DNA of 64,000 bases. Origin: Hydrogenovibrio kuenenii DSM 12350. GTDB lineage: Bacteria; Pseudomonadota; Gammaproteobacteria; Thiomicrospirales; Thiomicrospiraceae. The stretch is from positions 1,736,001 to 1,800,000 of the forward strand of contig NZ_JAGP01000001.1 of NCBI RefSeq assembly GCF_000526715.1, in the 5' to 3' direction. Below are positions 31,099-41,465 of the stretch, piece after piece. Made by a program: the position numbers and the translations under genes. The notes beneath the pieces are model-generated. The model was not told where the DNA came from, ran no database searches, and saw only the letters and a program-made list of their open reading frames with translations. Each line of letters opens with the position of its first letter. The stretch's first letter is position 1.

Positions 31099-32121
31099 CT
31101 ATTTACCTCTTCTCAAGAAGTAGTGTTTCGCTGTAAAAATCACCACAAAACTCACTACAAATAGAACTAATGACAAGTAGAACAATGACGCCAAACTCAG
31201 ACCGCTAGACTCTGAGAAGTTATTCGCCAATACCACAGGAATAGAGTTTGTTGGGTCTGTAATCGACTTGGCATACTCGAACACACCACCGATAACAAAT
31301 GCGACAGCCATCGTTTCCCCTAATGCGCGCCCCAATGAAATAATAATAGAACCTATAATTCCTGCTTTTGCATAAGGAAAAACGACATCTTTAATCACTT
31401 CAAATTTAGTTGCGCCTACCGCATAAGCAGCTTCTTTCAAAACATCAGGAGTTGTATTAATCGCATCACGACTCAGTGCTGCCATAAAAGGAATAACCAT
31501 AACCCCTAAAACCAAACCTGCCACGAGCAAAGATACTGAGTGACCACCAAAAATTGAAGCTATAAATGGACCGAAATAGAACAGACCCCACATCCCGTAA
31601 ATGATACTTGGAATAGCAGCCAACAACTCTATCGCAACACCCACAGGTCTTGAAATACTTGGCGGTGCAATTTCAGATAAGAATATTGCGATCCCCATTG
31701 CCAAAGGGATAGAAAAAAGTAAGGCAATAATGGTTGAGAAAACTGTACCAACTATCGCAACAGCACCACCATAAACTACTTTATGAGGCGCATCACTAAT
31801 TTCAGAAGAAGCATCATCATCACCAACATTAATGTCGTCGTCGCCAACATTCACGCCGTCATCGTCGCCAACATTCACACCATCATCTAAATGGGCATCA
31901 GACGCAGAAGAAGAGGTAGCTTTAGGTGTTGCTTGCTTATCTGGTGAAGTAGGAACATCAACTGGTACATCCACCCCCCAGCGAGAATCTATTAAAAACT
32001 TAGCGCCAAACTCTTCAATAGCAGGCTTTGCAGAAATATACAGTGTCACTAAGGTTCCAACCAACACGACAAAGACCAGACTTGCACTCATCTGGGAGAG
32101 TTTCGCAAATAATTTTTCCAT
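31099..32121 (-). CDS. pstC: Phosphate ABC transporter permease PstC with Asp-rich insert
   Basis: The second channel subunit of the Pst importer, 340 residues, with the permease coupling segment DVLKEAAYAVGATKFEVIKDVVFP near residue 226. What is unusual is a low-complexity insert of about 60 residues between the first helix (residues 12-30) and the second (from about 115). It starts with a Pro/Ser/Ala/Thr-rich part and contains three copies of an Asp-rich unit (DDGVNVGD type) at residues 79-103. By the usual PstC topology this loop faces the periplasm. The downstream membrane domain is intact, so the protein should function. Confidence 0.95.
   Translation of the reverse strand: MEKLFAKLSQMSASLVFVVLVGTLVTLYISAKPAIEEFGAKFLIDSRWGVDVPVDVPTSPDKQATPKATSSSASDAHLDDGVNVGDDDGVNVGDDDINVGDDDASSEISDAPHKVVYGGAVAIVGTVFSTIIALLFSIPLAMGIAIFLSEIAPPSISRPVGVAIELLAAIPSIIYGMWGLFYFGPFIASIFGGHSVSLLVAGLVLGVMVIPFMAALSRDAINTTPDVLKEAAYAVGATKFEVIKDVVFPYAKAGIIGSIIISLGRALGETMAVAFVIGGVFEYAKSITDPTNSIPVVLANNFSESSGLSLASLFYLSLVLFVVSFVVIFTAKHYFLRRGK
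31812..31887. repeat. 24-bp in-frame tandem repeat inside pstC
   Basis: Two full 24-bp units and one 21-bp unit, all containing GCCAACATT or ACCAACATT and multiples of three in length, encode the repeated (D)DDGVNVG peptide of PstC. Copy-number change would keep the frame. Confidence 0.85.
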
Positions 32122-32256
32122 ACCTGCCCTAATTAATCATTCATGGCTTATTAAAAGTGTTTAAATTCTAGAGGATAAACTGGCTATGTCAACTTCCAAG
32201 AGCGGCAAAACATCCTTGATGCGCGGAAAGGTTTCCCAGGTATTCATTTAGAACCC

Positions 32257-32287
32257 TTATAAAAGGAGCTATAGAGCCTCTTTTATA
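32257..32287 (-). other. Hairpin between pstS and pstC
   Basis: TTATAAAAG arms (9 bp) face each other around the core of this 219-base gap, with a further short GC-containing pairing inside. No T run follows on the minus strand, so it is more likely an mRNA-stabilising or processing element that raises pstS over pstCAB than a true terminator. Confidence 0.45.
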
Positions 32288-32339
32288 AAAATTCTAAGTG
32301 CAGTATCTTTTCAGACACCACACTTAAAATTAACAGTGA

Positions 32340-33332
32340 TTATTTAACGCCTTTAGCAGACCAGTAACCACGGATTTTTTCTTTTACGCTTTCAGGTAAA
32401 GGAACATAACCTAGGTCAGCTGCTGCTTTATCACCATGCTTGTAAGAATAATCGAAGAAGTCAGCAACTTCTTTGTTTTTCTTAGAGTCATTAGGCAACA
32501 AGATGAAAGTTGCTGCAACCATTGGGTATGCACTTTTTGGATAAGCAATGATTGAGTAAAAATCTTTCTTAGGATCTAAGCTAGCGTGACCTGCAGCAGC
32601 AATAAAGTTTGCTTTAGTAGGTGCATAGAATTTACCACCTTGACCTTGAACTGTAGCCATTTCTAAACCGTTTTTCTTCGCATCAGCATAATCTACATAA
32701 CCGATAGAGTAAGCATTAGTCTTGATTGCAGTTGAAACACCGAAGTTACCTTTACCAGCAACGCGGTTTTCCATAGGCCAGTTGATTGCTTTTTTAGCAC
32801 CAAACTTTTTGTTCCAAGTTTTGTTCATTTTTGATAGGTAATAAGTGAAGTTGAACGTTGTACCTGACTTATCAGAACGGTGAACAAAAAGGATTTTCTT
32901 GTGTGGCAAGTTAACGCCAGCATTATCATGCTTCAATGAAGCGTCATCCCAATATGTGATTTTCCCCATTACGATTCCTGAAATAGACTTTTCAGAAAGC
33001 TTTAGGTTATTAACACCTGGAACGTTATATGAGAAAGTGATTGCCCCTACAACTGTTGGGAACATATAAAGACCGCTCTTATGAAGAACAGAAGGCTTCA
33101 AAGGCTTATCAGAACCACCAAAATCAACATGGCGAGCAGAAATTTCTTTAATACCTGTACCAGAACCTGTTGGTGAATAGTTCACCTTGTTACCAGTAGC
33201 ATTGTAATAAGAAGAAATCCATGCTTTGTAAACTGGATATGGGAAAGAAGCTCCTGTACCTTCAATAGTAGATGCAAAAGCTGATGTTGTCATACTTGCA
33301 GCTAATGCCGCAGTCGCTAATAGTTTTCTCAC
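32340..33332 (-). CDS. pstS: Periplasmic phosphate-binding protein PstS
   Basis: PstS captures phosphate in the periplasm and delivers it to PstCA. The 330-residue precursor has a Sec signal peptide (MRKLLATAALAASMTTSAFA, cleavage near residue 20). Phosphate-contact segments are visible: GTGASFPYPVYKAW, SPTGSGTGIKEI, DFGGSDKPL and RSDKSGTTFNFT. It is the promoter-proximal gene of the operon, behind a PHO-box-like sequence, and is separated from pstC by a hairpin, matching its need for excess expression. Confidence 0.97.
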   Translation of the reverse strand: MRKLLATAALAASMTTSAFASTIEGTGASFPYPVYKAWISSYYNATGNKVNYSPTGSGTGIKEISARHVDFGGSDKPLKPSVLHKSGLYMFPTVVGAITFSYNVPGVNNLKLSEKSISGIVMGKITYWDDASLKHDNAGVNLPHKKILFVHRSDKSGTTFNFTYYLSKMNKTWNKKFGAKKAINWPMENRVAGKGNFGVSTAIKTNAYSIGYVDYADAKKNGLEMATVQGQGGKFYAPTKANFIAAAGHASLDPKKDFYSIIAYPKSAYPMVAATFILLPNDSKKNKEVADFFDYSYKHGDKAAADLGYVPLPESVKEKIRGYWSAKGVK

Positions 33333-33854
33333 GATCGTCTCCTAAAAGAGTTGGTTTTAAATGCTTGCTAACCTGACACGCTAACAAACTTAACGGAGGG
33401 AATATTAGCAAACGCCCCTTTGAAAAATTACTACACTTTTATGACATTTTCTTTGCCTAAAAATGAATACCACCCTCTTCTTTGACAATAAAAGCTCCCC
33501 CGCAAGTTTTGCCTAACTTACAAGAAACTCCTTAACACTAAATACCAAACATGCACATACCATAGTACTAGCACTGAAGCACCAATCAAGAAGCATAACT
33601 ATCACTGCGATCTTAAACAGAACAGCGAACGTCGCGCAACTTTATATACCTTATTTACTTCCTAGAACTCTATCTATTTTTTATTTGTTTTTATCACTTC
33701 ATTTCAGTTAACAACAATAAAACATCTTTGATCATTTTTTAAATCAAACTTATTTATTTTTCAAGCAAGAATCATTGGTAAACAATATGAGCACAACATT
33801 AAAATATCCGTTTTGATAGAATACCAATTTTGAAATTCAACCTTATTAAGCCAT
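33333..33854. other. Divergent region between pstS and sufE
   Basis: A 522-base gap. The pstS-proximal part holds the PHO-box-like site and a TAATAT -10 candidate. The rest toward sufE is AT-rich and shows no ORF with a ribosome binding site, no RNA gene and no dispersed repeat. Confidence 0.6.
33402..33447 (-). promoter_or_regulatory. PHO box and -10 element of pstS
   Basis: On the minus strand ATGTCATAAAAGTGTAGT (33447-33430) resembles the PhoB box consensus CTGTCATAWAWCTGTCAY, with TGTCA and TGTAG half-sites 11 bases apart. TAATAT (33407-33402) lies about 22 bases further downstream as a -10 candidate. PhoB control under phosphate limitation is the expected regulation of pstS. Confidence 0.6.
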
Positions 33855-34286
33855 ATGAACTATCAACCAGCAGAAAAAACCATCGCTGACGTACAAGCGG
33901 ATTTGGTCAAGCGCTTCACTCATTTTGACAACTGGAAAGACCGCTACAAATATCTAATTGATATGGGAAAAACACTGCAAGGTTTGCCTGACGAATTTAA
34001 AACTGAGGAAAACCGCATTCACGGTTGCCAGTCGCAAGTCTGGATTTATATTGAGGAGCATGATGGATACTTGTTTATGCAAGCTACATCCGATGCTGCG
34101 ATCGTTGCTGGGTTAATTGCACTCTTACTCAAGGTTTATCAAGGCAGAACACCTAAAGAAATCTCAGAAGCACCGCTAAATTTTCTAGCGGAAATCGGTC
34201 TAATCCAACACCTATCGGCTAACCGTTCTACTGGCTTGTATCACATGATCAAACGTATACAGTCTGAAGCACAGGCTAGAATCTAG
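33855..34286 (+). CDS. sufE: Cysteine desulfuration protein SufE
   Basis: SufE accepts persulfide sulfur from the cysteine desulfurase SufS and passes it to iron-sulfur cluster assembly. The 143-residue product carries the acceptor Cys58 in IHGCQSQVW and the conserved LDNWKDRYKYLIDMG-like and ALLLKVYQGRTPKEI segments. No suf or isc genes adjoin it here. It is a single gene, ended by a hairpin terminator shared with htpX. Confidence 0.95.
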   Translation: MNYQPAEKTIADVQADLVKRFTHFDNWKDRYKYLIDMGKTLQGLPDEFKTEENRIHGCQSQVWIYIEEHDGYLFMQATSDAAIVAGLIALLLKVYQGRTPKEISEAPLNFLAEIGLIQHLSANRSTGLYHMIKRIQSEAQARI

Positions 34287-34312
34287 AACTTCAACGTTTC
34301 ATTTAAATATAA

Positions 34313-34338
34313 AAAAACCGGCTTACGCCGGGTTTTTT
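34313..34338. terminator. Bidirectional terminator between sufE and htpX
   Basis: AACCGGC and GCCGGGTT arms with one bulged base, flanked by an A run on the left and seven T residues on the right, lie between convergent genes. Confidence 0.88.
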
Positions 34339-34356
34339 TAGCAATCACTCACATTA

Positions 34357-35253
34357 TTAAGCAATCTTTAACTGCTCTTGAGTTGTACTTTCAAGTGCCG
34401 CAATTCGCTCTTCCAATGGTGGATGAGACATGAATAGCTTACCAAACTTAGATCCGCCTGCTGAGATACCAAATGCAGCCATCTGATCTGGCAACTCACC
34501 TGGATGCATCGTTTGCAATCTACGCAATGCAGCAATCATATTCTCTTTACCAGCCAAATAAGCTCCGCCATTGTCCGCATGAAACTCTCGAACACGCGAG
34601 AACCACATTGCAACAATACTTGCCAAAATACCGAATAGAATTTGCGCAACGAAATCAACGGCAATAAATGTCCAGCTCATGCCCTCTTCTTCGTTTTTAA
34701 GAATGACACGATCAACAATGTAAGCCACTACTTTTGCAAAGAAGATAACAAAGGTATTCAATACACCTTGCAACAATGCCATGGTCACCATATCACCATT
34801 TGCAACGTGAGCAACTTCATGACCTAATACAGCTTCTACTTCGTTCTTACGCATATTGCGCAACAAACCTGTCGAGACAGCAACCATTGAAGAGTTTTTT
34901 GTCATTCCTGTCGCGAATGCGTTAGGTTCTGGCGAATCATAAATCGCAACTTCTGGCATACCGATGTTTGCTTTTTGTGCAAAGCCGCGAATCGTTTCAA
35001 CCAACCATTGCTCATCAGCATTACGTGGTTGTTCAATTACTTGTGCACCAACTGACATTTTTGCTAGCCACTTTGACATTGCCAAAGAAATAAATGAACC
35101 GGCAAAACCAAACACCAAAGCAAAAATAAATAGATTCTTTAAATCCAATCCCTGGCTACTCATATAGCCTTTTACACCCAACAAATTGAGTGTAATCATT
35201 GCGACAGCAATCACAGCAATGTTCATTAATAAAAACAAGCCAATACGTTTCAT
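34357..35253 (-). CDS. htpX: Membrane zinc metalloprotease HtpX
   Basis: HtpX degrades damaged inner-membrane proteins together with FtsH. The 298-residue protein has two N-terminal helices, the zinc-binding motif in LGHEVAHVANGD near residue 139, two more helices around 155-210, and the third-ligand region REFHADNGGAYLAG near 220. I place the start at the ATG at 35253 (MKRIGLFLLMN), which has GGAGG six bases upstream, instead of the longer frame to 35283. Confidence 0.96.
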   Translation of the reverse strand: MKRIGLFLLMNIAVIAVAMITLNLLGVKGYMSSQGLDLKNLFIFALVFGFAGSFISLAMSKWLAKMSVGAQVIEQPRNADEQWLVETIRGFAQKANIGMPEVAIYDSPEPNAFATGMTKNSSMVAVSTGLLRNMRKNEVEAVLGHEVAHVANGDMVTMALLQGVLNTFVIFFAKVVAYIVDRVILKNEEEGMSWTFIAVDFVAQILFGILASIVAMWFSRVREFHADNGGAYLAGKENMIAALRRLQTMHPGELPDQMAAFGISAGGSKFGKLFMSHPPLEERIAALESTTQEQLKIA

Positions 35254-35439
35254 TGAAACCTCCGTTAGACAATGAATGTTCATCTTAATTTAATTGATGA
35301 ACTTATTATTTAAAGCATAGTTAATGGCTAATATAAGCTTTTTTTATAAGCTTTCAAGTAGAAATATGTGAAGAGTCAGACTTTTTTAAGAATTAGCGCC
35401 TAAGCTTTATCCAAAGGCGCCAAATTGCCCAACCCAAAC

Positions 35440-35458
35440 AAAATCTGCCAGGCTGGGG
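35440..35458 (+). repeat. Single copy of the dispersed CCAGGCTGG repeat
   Basis: AAAATCTGCCAGGCTGGGG lies 18 bases beyond the gatB stop, between gatB and htpX, both on the minus strand. No partner arm is nearby. Confidence 0.85.
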
Positions 35459-35475
35459 TAAACTGAGATTCCAGA

Positions 35476-36906
35476 TTAACTCGACAATTTTAGTTTTAAA
35501 ACGTCATTAACCTGTGCAGGATTTGCCTGCCCTTTTGAAGCTTTCATTACCTGACCAACGAAGAAACCAAACATCTTCTCTTGACCATTGCGATAAGCTT
35601 CAACTTGAGCAGTGTTTGCTGCTAAAACTTCATCCACCAAAGCTTCAATTGCGGAAGAATCCGTAATTTGTTTTAAGCCTTTGGCTTCAATGACTTCATC
35701 TGCAGAACCTTCTTGGTTCCACATGCCGTCAAATACTTGCTTAGCAATCTTGCCAGAAATCGTGTTATCTTGAATTCTTGCCAACAAACCAGCAAAGGCT
35801 TCAGCAGAAACAGGAGAGGACTCAATCCCAATCGACTGTTGATTAAGTGATTTAGATAATTCACCCATTACCCAGTTTGCAGTCAGTTTTGCATCTTTAG
35901 TTTTTGCAACCACAGCTTCAAAATATTCTGCCATAGCACGAGAACCTGTTAAAAAGCTTGCATCGTAATCAGACAAACTTAAATCGGACACATAACGCTT
36001 GCGTTTTGCATCAGGCATTTCTGGCATTTCCGCACGAATTGCTTCAATATCTTCATCTGTTACCACAACAGGCAATAAATCAGGACAAGGGAAATAACGG
36101 TAATCATTCGCCTCTTCCTTGGCACGCATTGAACGAGTTTCATTTTTCTCAGAATCATACAAACGTGTTTCTTGAACAACCTTACCGCCCGATTCAACAA
36201 TCTCTATCTGACGAGCAATCTCAAACTCAATCGCTTGCTCAATAAACTTAAACGAGTTAATGTTCTTCAACTCTGCACGCGTACCAAATGGTGTGCCTGG
36301 TTTATGAATGGAAACGTTCGAGTCAACACGGAACGACCCCTCCTGCATATTGCCATCACAAATTCCCAGATACTGAACCAACTCATGCATTTTTTTTGCA
36401 TAGGCAACTGCCTCTTGAGCAGAGCGCATGTCCGGCTCAGAAACGATCTCCAACAGAGGTGTTCCTGCACGGTTCAAGTCAATCCCAGTCTGCCCTGGGA
36501 AAGCATCATGCACAGACTTACCAGCATCTTCTTCCAAGTGAGCACGGGTAATACCAATTTTTTTGGTTTCGCCATCAACTTCAATTTCCAGATACCCGCC
36601 CTTATCAACAATTGGGTAACTGAATTGTGATGTTTGATACCCTTTTGGTAAATCAGGATAAAAATAATTCTTTCGGTCAAAAATAGATTTACGACCAATT
36701 TCCGCTCCCACAGCCAAACCAAGACTGATCGCTTTCGGCAAAACAGCTTTATTCAAAACGGGCAATTGTCCCGGCATTCCCAAATCCAATAGGTTTGCCT
36801 GAGTATTCGGTTCAGCACCATACTCTACCGACGAACCGGAAAATATTTTTGTCTTCGTATTGAGCTGCGCATGAATCTCAAGACCGATAACCACTTCCCA
36901 AGTCAT
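35476..36906 (-). CDS. gatB: Aspartyl/glutamyl-tRNA amidotransferase subunit B
   Basis: GatB activates the side chain of Asp-tRNA-Asn or Glu-tRNA-Gln by phosphorylation before amidation by GatCAB. The 476-residue protein starts [17 protein letters not shown] and contains the kinase-domain signatures [24 protein letters not shown]-like, and [10 protein letters not shown], followed by the helical tail domain ending in NDVLKLKLS. It is the last gene of gatCAB, 9 bases after gatA. Confidence 0.97.
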   Translation of the reverse strand: MTWEVVIGLEIHAQLNTKTKIFSGSSVEYGAEPNTQANLLDLGMPGQLPVLNKAVLPKAISLGLAVGAEIGRKSIFDRKNYFYPDLPKGYQTSQFSYPIVDKGGYLEIEVDGETKKIGITRAHLEEDAGKSVHDAFPGQTGIDLNRAGTPLLEIVSEPDMRSAQEAVAYAKKMHELVQYLGICDGNMQEGSFRVDSNVSIHKPGTPFGTRAELKNINSFKFIEQAIEFEIARQIEIVESGGKVVQETRLYDSEKNETRSMRAKEEANDYRYFPCPDLLPVVVTDEDIEAIRAEMPEMPDAKRKRYVSDLSLSDYDASFLTGSRAMAEYFEAVVAKTKDAKLTANWVMGELSKSLNQQSIGIESSPVSAEAFAGLLARIQDNTISGKIAKQVFDGMWNQEGSADEVIEAKGLKQITDSSAIEALVDEVLAANTAQVEAYRNGQEKMFGFFVGQVMKASKGQANPAQVNDVLKLKLSS

Positions 36907-36915
36907 GTACTACTC

Positions 36916-38370
36916 CTATTGATAGACTTCCGGCATTTGTTCATGCCAGGAAGTCACTTGTTGAAATTGATGTGCAACATTAAGCAATTTTGCTTCGCTA
37001 TGATAGGTACCGATTAAGTGCAACCCTACAGGCATACCTTCTGCGAACCCTGCTGGGACAGACATAGCAGGCAAACCAGCCAAGTTAACCGGAATCGTAT
37101 ATAAATCTTCTAAATACATACTGATCGGATCATCTGATTTTTCACCAATATTGAAAGCAGTTGTCGGTGCCACAGGCCCAACGATGACATCACATTTCTC
37201 AAAAGCTTTAACAAAGTCATCACGAACCATACGACGTAATTTTTGTGCCTTTAAGTAATAAGCGTCGTAATACCCTTCCGACAAAGCGTAAGCTCCGACC
37301 ATAATACGTCGCTTCACTTCAGTACCAAATCCTTCAGAACGGGAACGCATATATAAGTCACTCAAGTCTTGCGGGTTTTCACAACGGTAACCATAACGCA
37401 CACCATCAAAACGAGACAGATTGGAAGAAGCTTCCGCTGGCGCCAAAACATAATAAGCAGGCACCGCTAAATCTTTATTTGGCAAACTTACTTCTACTAT
37501 TTCTGCGCCCTGCTGACGTAAAACCTCAACCGCTTCTTTTACAGCAGAGGAAACAGAACCTGAAAGCCCCTCTCCAAAATATTCTTTTGGCACACCAACT
37601 TTCAAACCCTGTAAAGAGTCGTCTAAATGCGCCAAATAATTCAGCTTTTCTTGCTCAAGGCTAGTTGAATCTTTTTTATCAAAGCCTGCCATTGCATCCA
37701 ACAACCATGCTGCATCTTCTGCACTGCGAGTCATAGGACCACCTTGATCAAAGCTAGAAGCATAAGCAATCATGCCATAACGGGAAACTGCACCATAGGT
37801 TGGTTTTATCCCAGTAATACCGCAAAAAGAAGCCGGTTGACGAATCGAACCACCTGTATCGGTTCCAGTCGCCAAAGGCGCCAGGCCTGCGGCGATAACC
37901 GATGCGGAGCCACCAGATGAACCACCAGGAACCGCATTCAGATTCCAAGGATTCTTAGTCGGCCCATAATAACTACTCTCAGAGGATGACCCCATTGCAA
38001 ACTCATCCATATTGGTTTTGCCTAAGATCGGCATACCAACAGCTTTAAGTTTTTCTACAACCGTAGCATCATAAGGCGCAACAAAATTATGCAACATCTT
38101 AGAACCACAAGAAGTCTTCACACCATCAACACAAAATATATCTTTGTGCGCTACAGGAACCCCCGTCAAAAAAGAGCCTTCACCCTTATCTAACATCTCA
38201 TCCGCTTTTTTAGCCATCTCAATGGCTAGTTCAGGCGTTACAGAAATATAAGCATTCAGTTCGCTATCGTATTTCTCAATACGGTCTAAGTAGTGCTGCG
38301 TTAAAGCAACACTGGTAATTTCTCTAGAATGGAGCTTTTCGCTCATTTGTCTAATGGAAAGTCTATGCAT
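36916..38370 (-). CDS. gatA: Aspartyl/glutamyl-tRNA amidotransferase subunit A
   Basis: GatA is the amidase that releases ammonia from glutamine or asparagine for GatB. The 484-residue protein carries the amidase-signature Ser-cisSer-Lys triad: the lysine in VAHKDIF near residue 77, [14 protein letters not shown] near 150 and [13 protein letters not shown] near 173. The ATG at 38370 is five bases downstream of the gatC stop, as in coupled gatCA pairs. Confidence 0.97.
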   Translation of the reverse strand: MHRLSIRQMSEKLHSREITSVALTQHYLDRIEKYDSELNAYISVTPELAIEMAKKADEMLDKGEGSFLTGVPVAHKDIFCVDGVKTSCGSKMLHNFVAPYDATVVEKLKAVGMPILGKTNMDEFAMGSSSESSYYGPTKNPWNLNAVPGGSSGGSASVIAAGLAPLATGTDTGGSIRQPASFCGITGIKPTYGAVSRYGMIAYASSFDQGGPMTRSAEDAAWLLDAMAGFDKKDSTSLEQEKLNYLAHLDDSLQGLKVGVPKEYFGEGLSGSVSSAVKEAVEVLRQQGAEIVEVSLPNKDLAVPAYYVLAPAEASSNLSRFDGVRYGYRCENPQDLSDLYMRSRSEGFGTEVKRRIMVGAYALSEGYYDAYYLKAQKLRRMVRDDFVKAFEKCDVIVGPVAPTTAFNIGEKSDDPISMYLEDLYTIPVNLAGLPAMSVPAGFAEGMPVGLHLIGTYHSEAKLLNVAHQFQQVTSWHEQMPEVYQ

Positions 38371-38374
38371 GATT

Positions 38375-38662
38375 TTACTCTATCACCTGTGGCACTAAAT
38401 ACATTCCCCCTTCAGCTGACGGGGCAATTTTCTGGAACTTTTCGCGCTGATTGGTTTCCGTCACCACATCTTCACGCAAACGTTGCACTTGATCCAAGGG
38501 ATGAGACATTGGTTCAACACCATCTGTATCAACCGCCTGCATTTGCGCAAAAAGATCGAGAATACTACTTAATTTATCAGCAACTTGACTGACTTCATCC
38601 TCAGACACGGAAATAGCCGCTAGACGAGAGATTTTATTAACGTCTTCATTCCCTATGGACAC
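38375..38662 (-). CDS. gatC: Aspartyl/glutamyl-tRNA amidotransferase subunit C
   Basis: GatC is the small stabilising subunit that wraps GatA and GatB. I take the GTG at 38662 as start: it yields 95 residues beginning [17 protein letters not shown], the usual family start, with AAGGAG seven bases upstream. The TTG two codons earlier lies almost on top of that ribosome binding site. The rest shows the helix [15 protein letters not shown] and the extended C-terminal VEPMSHPLD segment that contacts GatA. Confidence 0.93.
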   Translation of the reverse strand: MSIGNEDVNKISRLAAISVSEDEVSQVADKLSSILDLFAQMQAVDTDGVEPMSHPLDQVQRLREDVVTETNQREKFQKIAPSAEGGMYLVPQVIE

Positions 38663-38811
38663 TTCCAAACTCCTTAAAAAATTAAGCGTTGATCCCTAAG
38701 AACCCAAGCCTAAAAAATTCAATGACAAAAATTCCTATTAAAGTACCACATTTCGACTTTTCTAAAAAGAGAGCTTCTCTTTTTTATACAAAAAAAATCA
38801 TGGATAAAATG

Positions 38812-38840
38812 GTGACTTTTTCGACCGAGTTTGTTATAAA
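38812..38840 (+). promoter_or_regulatory. Candidate mreB promoter
   Basis: GTGACT (38812-38817) and TATAAA (38835-38840) are 17 bases apart, matching four and five positions of the sigma-70 hexamers. It lies about 115 bases before mreB in the divergent gap to gatC. Confidence 0.45.
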
Positions 38841-38936
38841 ATGGCTCAATCTTGTTTACAGGAGAACTGGGCAGGATTACCAGTTAATTAGGGCAGATAT
38901 AAAAGTACTTAATGCACTAACTCCCTCCGTTTCTAG

Positions 38937-40001
<1,065 letters not shown>

Positions 40002-40018
40002 TCGTCAATGATTAAAAA

Positions 40019-40087
40019 GGTCTGACTCTATGATTTTGTTCACTTTAAATCACTACGATTTAACTCAACAATAGAAGGAGTTAGACC
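40019..40087 (+). promoter_or_regulatory. Structured mreC leader that pairs over the ribosome binding site
   Basis: GGTCTGACTC (40019-40028) pairs with GAGTTAGACC (40078-40087) in a 10-bp stem with one G-U pair. Nested inside, TTAAATC (40045-40051) pairs perfectly with GATTTAA (40057-40063). The right outer arm overlaps the end of the AAGGAG ribosome binding site (40075-40080) and stops exactly before the proposed ATC start. Folding would hide the site and lower MreC relative to MreB. Confidence 0.55.
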
Positions 40088-40966
40088 ATCAACCTCGGCG
40101 CTACCTCTCCTCAAAAAGAAGGGTCTCAGTTTCTTTTATTTTTTGTGCTGTGCATCGCATTTATGGTGATGGACCACTATAGTCATGTTCTAATAAACTT
40201 TAGAGCCTTATTGCTTACCACGATAGATCCTATCGAACGTACCGCAACACTCCCTCTTAACACCTACCAATACTTTCAACAAGACTTTAAAACTGTTGAT
40301 GAACTTAAAAGACGTAATCAGCAGCTGGCAACTGAAAATTTGCTTTTAAAAGCAAAACAGCAACAGTTAAATAAACTGCAACACGAAATATCTCGTTTGA
40401 ACCTTTTATTAGGCACAGCAAGTCAAATGTCCACTTCGGATGTACAAATCGCTAGTGTAAAGTATTACAACCTGTCTCCTTTATCTCAATTCTTCACCCT
40501 TGATAAGGGAAGTCTTGACGGGGTGAAACTACATCAGGCCGTCATTGATGCTAAAGGCTTGATTGGGCAAATAACAACTGTTACACCAGCAACTTCTCGC
40601 GTACAACTCATTACAGATTCAGACATTCAGATTCCAGTGCGCATTCAACGCACAGGGCAACGCGGTATATTGACAGGCATGGGACAAAGCCAACTTTCCT
40701 TACAATTCATCCCCAACACAAGCTCAATTAAAGTTGGAGATATTATCGAGACGTCAGGGTTAGGCAATGTTTATCCAAATGGCTACCCCGTCGCCACTGT
40801 TAGCAGTATCAGTATTCTAAAAGACCAACCTTATTACGAAATCATGGCTTCCCCTGTTGCAGACATCAACCTCGCAGAAAAAGTTCTCATTCTTTCTCCA
40901 GCCAAAAACTCAATGATTGATGTTCACATCGACACCAAACTTAATGGAGCATCAGATGACAGATAA
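40088..40966 (+). CDS. mreC: Rod-shape protein MreC, proposed ATC start
   Basis: MreC is a single-pass periplasmic protein that activates PBP2 within the elongasome. The frame is open from 40085. A strong AAGGAG (40075-40080) lies seven bases before the ATC at 40088, which would give 292 residues: a short cytoplasmic part (NLGATSPQKEGS) and a full transmembrane helix (QFLLFFVLCIAFMVM). The first ordinary start, GTG at 40145, has no ribosome binding site and would remove the first part of that helix. After the helix come a coiled coil (about residues 67-110) and the beta domain with SQFFTLDKGSLDGVK and GLIGQITTV. The stop overlaps mreD by 11 bases. The family assignment is firm; the start is an inference. 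Confidence 0.9.
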   Translation: MNLGATSPQKEGSQFLLFFVLCIAFMVMDHYSHVLINFRALLLTTIDPIERTATLPLNTYQYFQQDFKTVDELKRRNQQLATENLLLKAKQQQLNKLQHEISRLNLLLGTASQMSTSDVQIASVKYYNLSPLSQFFTLDKGSLDGVKLHQAVIDAKGLIGQITTVTPATSRVQLITDSDIQIPVRIQRTGQRGILTGMGQSQLSLQFIPNTSSIKVGDIIETSGLGNVYPNGYPVATVSSISILKDQPYYEIMASPVADINLAEKVLILSPAKNSMIDVHIDTKLNGASDDR

Positions 40967-41459
40967 GGTTTTTTCCCTTGGTTTCTCAGATGTAAAATGG
41001 TTATTACTATTCAGCTATTTAGGTGGTCTAGTTATTGATAGTGCATTGAACTTTAGTTTTGCCTTGCACTACGCTCCACCCATTACATTGCTACTGTTAC
41101 TCTTTTGGAGTTCTCAAATACTTAACCAAACACACCTATTTACTGCTGTTGTTTTAGGGCTGCTCAATGATGCTTCTTTAAACACTCTATTAGGTGCGCA
41201 TGCAATATTATTTTTAACAGTAACGTTTTTCATGCTCCGCATTCGTTTGAGATTTAAAGGCTATCCAATGTGGCAACAGTCCATTGTCGTAGCCTTCTAT
41301 GTTTTATTTTTTCAAGTAGCTGGCTGGTTTATTTTCCACCCAGCGCTTGATAACCAAACAATCTATTATTACTGGCTTGAACCAGTTTTTGCCATTGCAT
41401 TATGGCCTTTAGTCTCCAACATTATGCAGTCGCTTACCCAGAGGGCTCTTTTCAGGTAA
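40956..41459 (+). CDS. mreD: Rod-shape protein MreD
   Basis: A 167-residue integral membrane protein with five to six hydrophobic helices, the membrane partner of MreC. The family segment is visible in VVLGLLNDASLNTLLGAHAILFL. I place the start at the ATG at 40956 (MTDKVFSLGFSD), with GGAG six bases upstream and an 11-base overlap with mreC, rather than at 40917. Confidence 0.9.
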   Translation: MTDKVFSLGFSDVKWLLLFSYLGGLVIDSALNFSFALHYAPPITLLLLLFWSSQILNQTHLFTAVVLGLLNDASLNTLLGAHAILFLTVTFFMLRIRLRFKGYPMWQQSIVVAFYVLFFQVAGWFIFHPALDNQTIYYYWLEPVFAIALWPLVSNIMQSLTQRALFR

Positions 41460-41465
41460 GCATCC

